Assembly (NCBI RefSeq): GCF_039521365.1 | Contig: NZ_BAAACF010000001.1 | Location: forward strand, 806,001 to 870,000 | Reading direction: 5' to 3' | Source: Clostridium_AW malenominatum | Lineage (GTDB): Bacteria; Bacillota; Clostridia; Clostridiales; Clostridiaceae | Length of the DNA stretch: 64,000 nt | Shown here: positions 60,030 through 64,000 of the stretch, one piece after another | How positions within the stretch are numbered: position 1 is the first letter of the stretch | Layout of the letters: the number at the start of each line of letters is the position of its first letter | Notes under the pieces: generated by a model | What the model saw: only the letters and a program-made list of their open reading frames with translations | What the model was told of the DNA's origin: nothing | Databases searched by the model: none | Made by a program: the position numbers and the translations under genes

Positions 60030-62117
60030 ATGGACATGAAAGATTTTCGCAAAGATTTTTTAGAGGACATAAAATCAACAGCAGCTGCTGTTGGTGAAGG
60101 ATCATCATCTGCTTTTGTACAGATTTCAACTGAATATTTAATTAGTGCAGAAGTTTTGCCAGATTTCATATTTTCTTTTTTTATTGGTACTGGAAAGAAT
60201 AATAGAAAATATAGAGTAGATGGATATGTTCTGGATGAATTTGATTATACTATGAATCTCATAGTGGCAGATTATTCGGGGAGCGAAGGGGAAAGGGTAG
60301 TGACACGTTCGCAGGCAATTCAGATATTTGATAGGTTGCTTTACTTTATAGATGAAGCTTATGGTGATAGGTTGTATAAGGAAATAGAGATAAGCACACC
60401 ATGTGCAGACTTGGTTGAGCTATTAAGATCTAATAAAAGCAGGATTAGAAAATATAGACTATTATTAATAACTGATGGGTATATGAGTGATCGAATTGAT
60501 GTGTTACCATCAAAGCTTATCGGAGATATCGAAGCAGAATTGCAAATCTGGGATATCGAGAGATTGTTTAAAGTTTGTTTTTCTGATACGGGAAGGCAAA
60601 ATATTGAGATTGACTTTAAAGCATATACAGGAAAAGGAATACCCTGTCTTGAAGCAAGCGGTACAGCAACAGATGAATATAGAAGTTTTTTATGCATAAT
60701 ACCTGGACATATATTAGCAGATATTTATGATTACTTTGGAAGTCAATTACTTGAAGGAAACGTAAGATCATTTTTATCAACTAAAGTAGCAGTAAATAAA
60801 AAAATTAGAGAAACTATATTAAAAGTACCAAATATGTTTTTCGCTTTTAATAATGGAGTTTCTGCAACAGCGATGGATTTAGTAATTGAAAATTTAGAGG
60901 ATGGTAAATACATTACTCATGCAAAAGATTTTCAAATAATAAATGGTGGACAAACAACAGCTTCGTTATCTAACGCAAGACATAAAGATAAAGCAAATCT
61001 TGAAGATGTTTTTGTCCAAATGAAAATTACAGAGATAGATGCAGATGCCGATAAATCAGGAGAATTAATAAGAAATATTTCAAGATCTTCTAATAGTCAG
61101 AATAAAGTAAACGACGCAGATTTTTTTTCTACACACCCGTTTCATATAAGAATGGAGCAAATTTCACGAAGAATTTTTGCTCCAGCAATAGGAGGTACAC
61201 AATACGATACAAGATGGTTTTATGAGAGAGCAAGAGGGCAATATTTGCAGGCTCAGATGCGTATGACAAAGTCTGAAAAAAATAAGTTTGTAGCACAACA
61301 TCCCAAGAAACAATTGCTTACTAAGACTGATTTAGCAAAGGTAAGAAATTCATGGAGAGGGTTACCACATATAGTTAGCCGAGGAGCACAAACTAACTTT
61401 ATGAATTTTGCAGAATGGATTGACACAGAGTGGTCAAGTTCTGACGTAAGATTTAATGAAAAATATTTTCAAGAATCTGTGGCACTGACAATATTATTTA
61501 AGCATACTGAAAATATTGTTACTCATCAGTTATGGTATGAACAGGGTTACAGGGCAAATATTGTCACATATTCTATTGCCCTGTTACATGAATTGGTAAA
61601 ATCTCAGTTCCCAGACAAGGAAATTGATATGCAAATAATTTGGAATCGTCAGTCAGTGCCAGAAGTGATAACAAATGAGCTAGTAAATATTACGAAAGCT
61701 GTATTTGAAACAATAACTGATTCTAAGAGGGAAACAATAAATGTAACACAGTGGTGTAAACGAGAAGCTTGTTGGGCAAAAGTTAGAAATAATAAAATAT
61801 TATTAAGTAATAAAATAGAAAAGGTCTTAGTTGATAAAACTCAAATTCAATCAGCAGAGAAAGAGGCCAGAAAAGATCAAAAGTTGATTTCAGGAGTTGA
61901 AGCACAAACAAAAGTTTTGGAGTATGGGGCTGAAAACTGGAAAAGAGTTAAGGAATTTGTATTAGTAAAGAAGTTAATCACACCAGAAGTATTTACAGCA
62001 TTAAAGGTAGCAATACAAATACCTATAAAATTACCAAATTCATATCAAAGTCAAAAATTATTAGAGCTTCTTGATAAAGCTTACTCTGAAGGTTATAAAA
62101 ATGAAAAATTGGTATAG
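60030..62117 (+). CDS. AIPR family (abortive infection phage resistance) protein
   Basis: 695 residues of the AIPR family (PF10592). The core segment PNMFFAFNNGVSATA, DFQIINGGQTTASLS and NISRSSNSQNKVNDADFFST is the hallmark. The N-terminal region contains IVADYSGSEGERVV and the restriction-endonuclease-like DXnE arrangement reported for some AIPR proteins; I cannot verify catalytic residues by eye. AIPR genes occur with Z1/MORC systems and with lone abortive-infection loci. The start is ATG 60030, nine bases after AGGAG (an ATG six bases earlier is possible). It is the last gene of the tight cluster; the methyltransferase follows after 263 bases. Confidence 0.88.
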   Translation: MDMKDFRKDFLEDIKSTAAAVGEGSSSAFVQISTEYLISAEVLPDFIFSFFIGTGKNNRKYRVDGYVLDEFDYTMNLIVADYSGSEGERVVTRSQAIQIFDRLLYFIDEAYGDRLYKEIEISTPCADLVELLRSNKSRIRKYRLLLITDGYMSDRIDVLPSKLIGDIEAELQIWDIERLFKVCFSDTGRQNIEIDFKAYTGKGIPCLEASGTATDEYRSFLCIIPGHILADIYDYFGSQLLEGNVRSFLSTKVAVNKKIRETILKVPNMFFAFNNGVSATAMDLVIENLEDGKYITHAKDFQIINGGQTTASLSNARHKDKANLEDVFVQMKITEIDADADKSGELIRNISRSSNSQNKVNDADFFSTHPFHIRMEQISRRIFAPAIGGTQYDTRWFYERARGQYLQAQMRMTKSEKNKFVAQHPKKQLLTKTDLAKVRNSWRGLPHIVSRGAQTNFMNFAEWIDTEWSSSDVRFNEKYFQESVALTILFKHTENIVTHQLWYEQGYRANIVTYSIALLHELVKSQFPDKEIDMQIIWNRQSVPEVITNELVNITKAVFETITDSKRETINVTQWCKREACWAKVRNNKILLSNKIEKVLVDKTQIQSAEKEARKDQKLISGVEAQTKVLEYGAENWKRVKEFVLVKKLITPEVFTALKVAIQIPIKLPNSYQSQKLLELLDKAYSEGYKNEKLV

Positions 62118-62243
62118 TAAATTTATTGATTTAGATTAATAGGGTATTAAAGATAAGAAATTTAATATAGTAAAATCAATATGGCAGTATTTATTTACTA
62201 GTAAAGATATTTCTGCTATTATGTTAATGAGTTATAATAGGGG

Positions 62244-62255
62244 TTAGTATACTAA
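62244..62255. promoter_or_regulatory. Palindrome beside the methyltransferase promoter
   Basis: TTAGTATACTAA is a perfect 12-base palindrome three bases after GTTATAATAGGGG (a TATAAT -10 at 62232-62237 with a weak TTTCTG -35 17 bases upstream). It could be an operator near +1 that adjusts methyltransferase levels, as in R-M systems with C proteins or methyltransferase autoregulation. No such regulator gene was found. Confidence 0.4.
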
Positions 62256-62380
62256 TAATAACAATGTTTTATCTAATATAGTGATAATCTTCAAGACTAT
62301 TCTTTACAATTGTTAGTTAGAGTATAGAAATAAGAGAACGTAAATACTAGAGAAAGGGTAATTTTATAGGGTAAGTATAG

Positions 62381-64000
62381 ATGAAAAAATATACAACAAT
62401 AGATTTGTTTGCTGGTGCTGGGGGCCTTAGTTATGGCTTTCAAGAGACCGGGAGATTCGACATAAAAGTTGCTGTTGAATACAATAAACATGCTCAAGAA
62501 ACCTATAAAAAAAATCATCCAAGTGCTGAAATGGAGTCTGATATTACTCAAATTACAAATGATAAATATAGAGCAATAAAGGAAAAGTATGGTGATGTAG
62601 ATGTAGTAATAGGTGGACCACCTTGTCAAGGATTTTCAAATGCTAATCGTCAAAAAAATGAGTTGATTTGTGGTAATAATCAATTAGTAAATGAATATAT
62701 TAGGGCAATTGAACAACTTAAACCTAAAGCCTTTGTAATGGAAAATGTTAAAATGATTAATTCAAGTAAACATAAATTTTTTTGTAGTGAAGAAAATAAA
62801 AGAATTGTAGAAAAATTAGGTGTTAATATTAAAAAGGAAAAGGTATCCATTGCTGAGGCTACGATTTGTACAAGCGAATTTATAGATTTTTTGAAGCATG
62901 AATACTTTCTAAAAAAATATACACTAGAAAAACAGGATTACATTAAGTTAAATGCTTTATATCGCAACTCAAAATCTTTAGAGCAACTAAATAAATATAT
63001 TAAAAAATCAGAGAAAGCTATAATTAAGATATTAGACAATTGGGGAAATTTTAAGATTAATTTTTGGAATGAGGAATTCAAGCAAATTTTCAATGAAGCT
63101 AAAGACATATTTAATACATTTTTAAAGACTGGCAATGAATATAATGCTCTTAAAAATTCATTAAAAGTAATAATAGAAACTCACAAGGCTATTTATAAAA
63201 TGCAGGAAATTAGGGATTATAATATAATTTTAATAGATATGGCTATAGAAAAAAATAATATTTGTGTATTGGTTAATACATATAATATTATTGAATACGT
63301 TATAAAAAAATTCAAATCCATAGGATATGATGTAGAATCTGGTGTTTTAAATGCAGTTAATTATGGGGTACCACAGAATAGAGAGCGGTTTATTATCATA
63401 GGCATTAAAAATGAATATTTAAAAAAAGACAAAGTACAATTACCAACGGCAATACTTAAGTCATCTAATGAGTTTTATACTATACGAGATGCTATAGAGG
63501 AATTGGCACATTATGAAACAACAGTAAAAGTTGAATCAATTCCGATACAAAAGAATGATAAAAAAACAAGGGATTTAAATCCTTTGCAAAAATATCTGAA
63601 TAAGGGAAAATTAATATTTAATCATATAGTGACAGATACCAGAGATACTGCATTAGAACGTTTTAAGAATTTACAGCCTGGGCAAAATTTTCATGATTTA
63701 AATGAAAATTTAAAAACAACTTATAGTGATCCTACAAGAACACAGAATACTATTTACTTACGTTTAAATTATGAAATGCCATCAGGGACAGTTCTAAATG
63801 CTAGAAAGTCTATGTGGATACATCCTGACAATGATAGGGCTATCAGTATAAGAGAAGCTGCCAGGCTCCAATCATTTCCAGACAACTTTGTATTTTATGG
63901 AACTAAAGATGCTCAATATCAGCAAATTGGCAATGCAGTTCCGCCATTACTTGGTAGAGCAATTGCAGAAAAATTGTTAGAGTTACTTGGTGATGAACCC
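62381..64000 (+). CDS. DNA cytosine-C5 methyltransferase, cut by window end
   Basis: 540 visible residues with no stop. Motif I TIDLFAGAGGLSYGF (about 7-21), motif IV GGPPCQGFS with catalytic Cys about 82, motif VI FVMENV (E about 121), motif VIII VPQNRERFIIIGI (about 331-343), motif IX REAARLQSFPDNF (about 490) and motif X QQIGNAVPPLLGRAIAEKLL are all present. Between VI and VIII it has about 208 residues, whereas M.HhaI has about 40; the extra about 170 are Lys/Asn/Ile-rich and helical-looking. The VIII-IX interval (about 150) holds the target recognition domain. It likely protects host DNA from the nuclease of the preceding MORC/Z1 operon. AGGGTAAGTAT precedes the ATG. Confidence 0.9.
   Translation, partial: MKKYTTIDLFAGAGGLSYGFQETGRFDIKVAVEYNKHAQETYKKNHPSAEMESDITQITNDKYRAIKEKYGDVDVVIGGPPCQGFSNANRQKNELICGNNQLVNEYIRAIEQLKPKAFVMENVKMINSSKHKFFCSEENKRIVEKLGVNIKKEKVSIAEATICTSEFIDFLKHEYFLKKYTLEKQDYIKLNALYRNSKSLEQLNKYIKKSEKAIIKILDNWGNFKINFWNEEFKQIFNEAKDIFNTFLKTGNEYNALKNSLKVIIETHKAIYKMQEIRDYNIILIDMAIEKNNICVLVNTYNIIEYVIKKFKSIGYDVESGVLNAVNYGVPQNRERFIIIGIKNEYLKKDKVQLPTAILKSSNEFYTIRDAIEELAHYETTVKVESIPIQKNDKKTRDLNPLQKYLNKGKLIFNHIVTDTRDTALERFKNLQPGQNFHDLNENLKTTYSDPTRTQNTIYLRLNYEMPSGTVLNARKSMWIHPDNDRAISIREAARLQSFPDNFVFYGTKDAQYQQIGNAVPPLLGRAIAEKLLELLGDEP

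Noticed and set aside
1..64000. Prophage, integrated plasmid or CRISPR array
   Set aside because: No integrase, capsid, terminase, replication or transfer genes and no regularly spaced direct repeats were seen on either strand.

Overview
This window is low-GC, clostridial-type chromosome. Supporting signs are strong AGGAGG-like ribosome binding sites, many TTG/GTG starts, Clostridium-type families (DegV, CotF-like coat protein, DUF523/DUF1722, WG-repeat protein, YtrA-type GntR regulators), ferredoxin-domain proteins and a cobalamin riboswitch. No rRNA, tRNA, CRISPR array or intact transposase was seen. Species cannot be fixed from the sequence alone. The multicopper oxidase (38.2-41.6 kb) looks visibly more GC-rich than its surroundings.

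Layout. 0-12 kb: a truncated chemotaxis receptor (- strand), a WG-repeat protein, a Gly/Ala-rich membrane protein, a ClcA-type Cl-/H+ antiporter, a UvrD-family helicase with an apparent non-ATG start, an ECF sigma/anti-sigma pair with a matching ECF promoter, a MerR-methyltransferase fusion and an MFS exporter. 12-25.5 kb: a CotF-like protein, a TetR regulator divergent from a three-gene ABC exporter, DegV, a DEAD-box RNA helicase preceded by an independent small RNA candidate, a YkgJ-like Cys-cluster protein, an L,D-transpeptidase, a Staygreen homologue, an ArsC/Spx-like protein, a Cache-GGDEF cyclase and a YtrA/DUF1648 operon. 25.5-38 kb: a membrane polyferredoxin pair, a DUF4153 protein, a DUF523-DUF1722 protein, a cobalamin riboswitch with BtuFCD-type transporter, a two-component system and a secreted two-repeat protein. 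38-51 kb: a 1123-residue multicopper oxidase, a nitroreductase, an XRE regulator with small membrane protein, an aldo/keto reductase, an AraC-GyrI regulator, a decayed MNT/HEPN toxin-antitoxin locus, an M14 carboxypeptidase, an SstT symporter and a possible sporulation surface protein.

51.4-64 kb reads as a defence island. A HIT hydrolase, a PLD-nuclease/SF2-helicase fusion and a MazG-like pyrophosphohydrolase overlap head to tail. They are followed by MORC-like GHKL ATPase, Z1-domain ATPase, PD-(D/E)XK protein, AIPR protein and a C5 cytosine methyltransferase with an unusually long internal insertion (cut by the window end). The second group matches the MORC/Z1 restriction-modification associations predicted by comparative genomics (Iyer, Abhiman and Aravind). 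Its biochemistry, and any link to the HIT/PLD-helicase module, remain open.

A small repeat family with GGGACGGTTAA / TTAACCGTCCC ends occurs between genes as four full copies and one half copy. Several starts were moved downstream of the longest open frame because a consensus promoter or Shine-Dalgarno (SD) lies inside the longer version; each case is noted.
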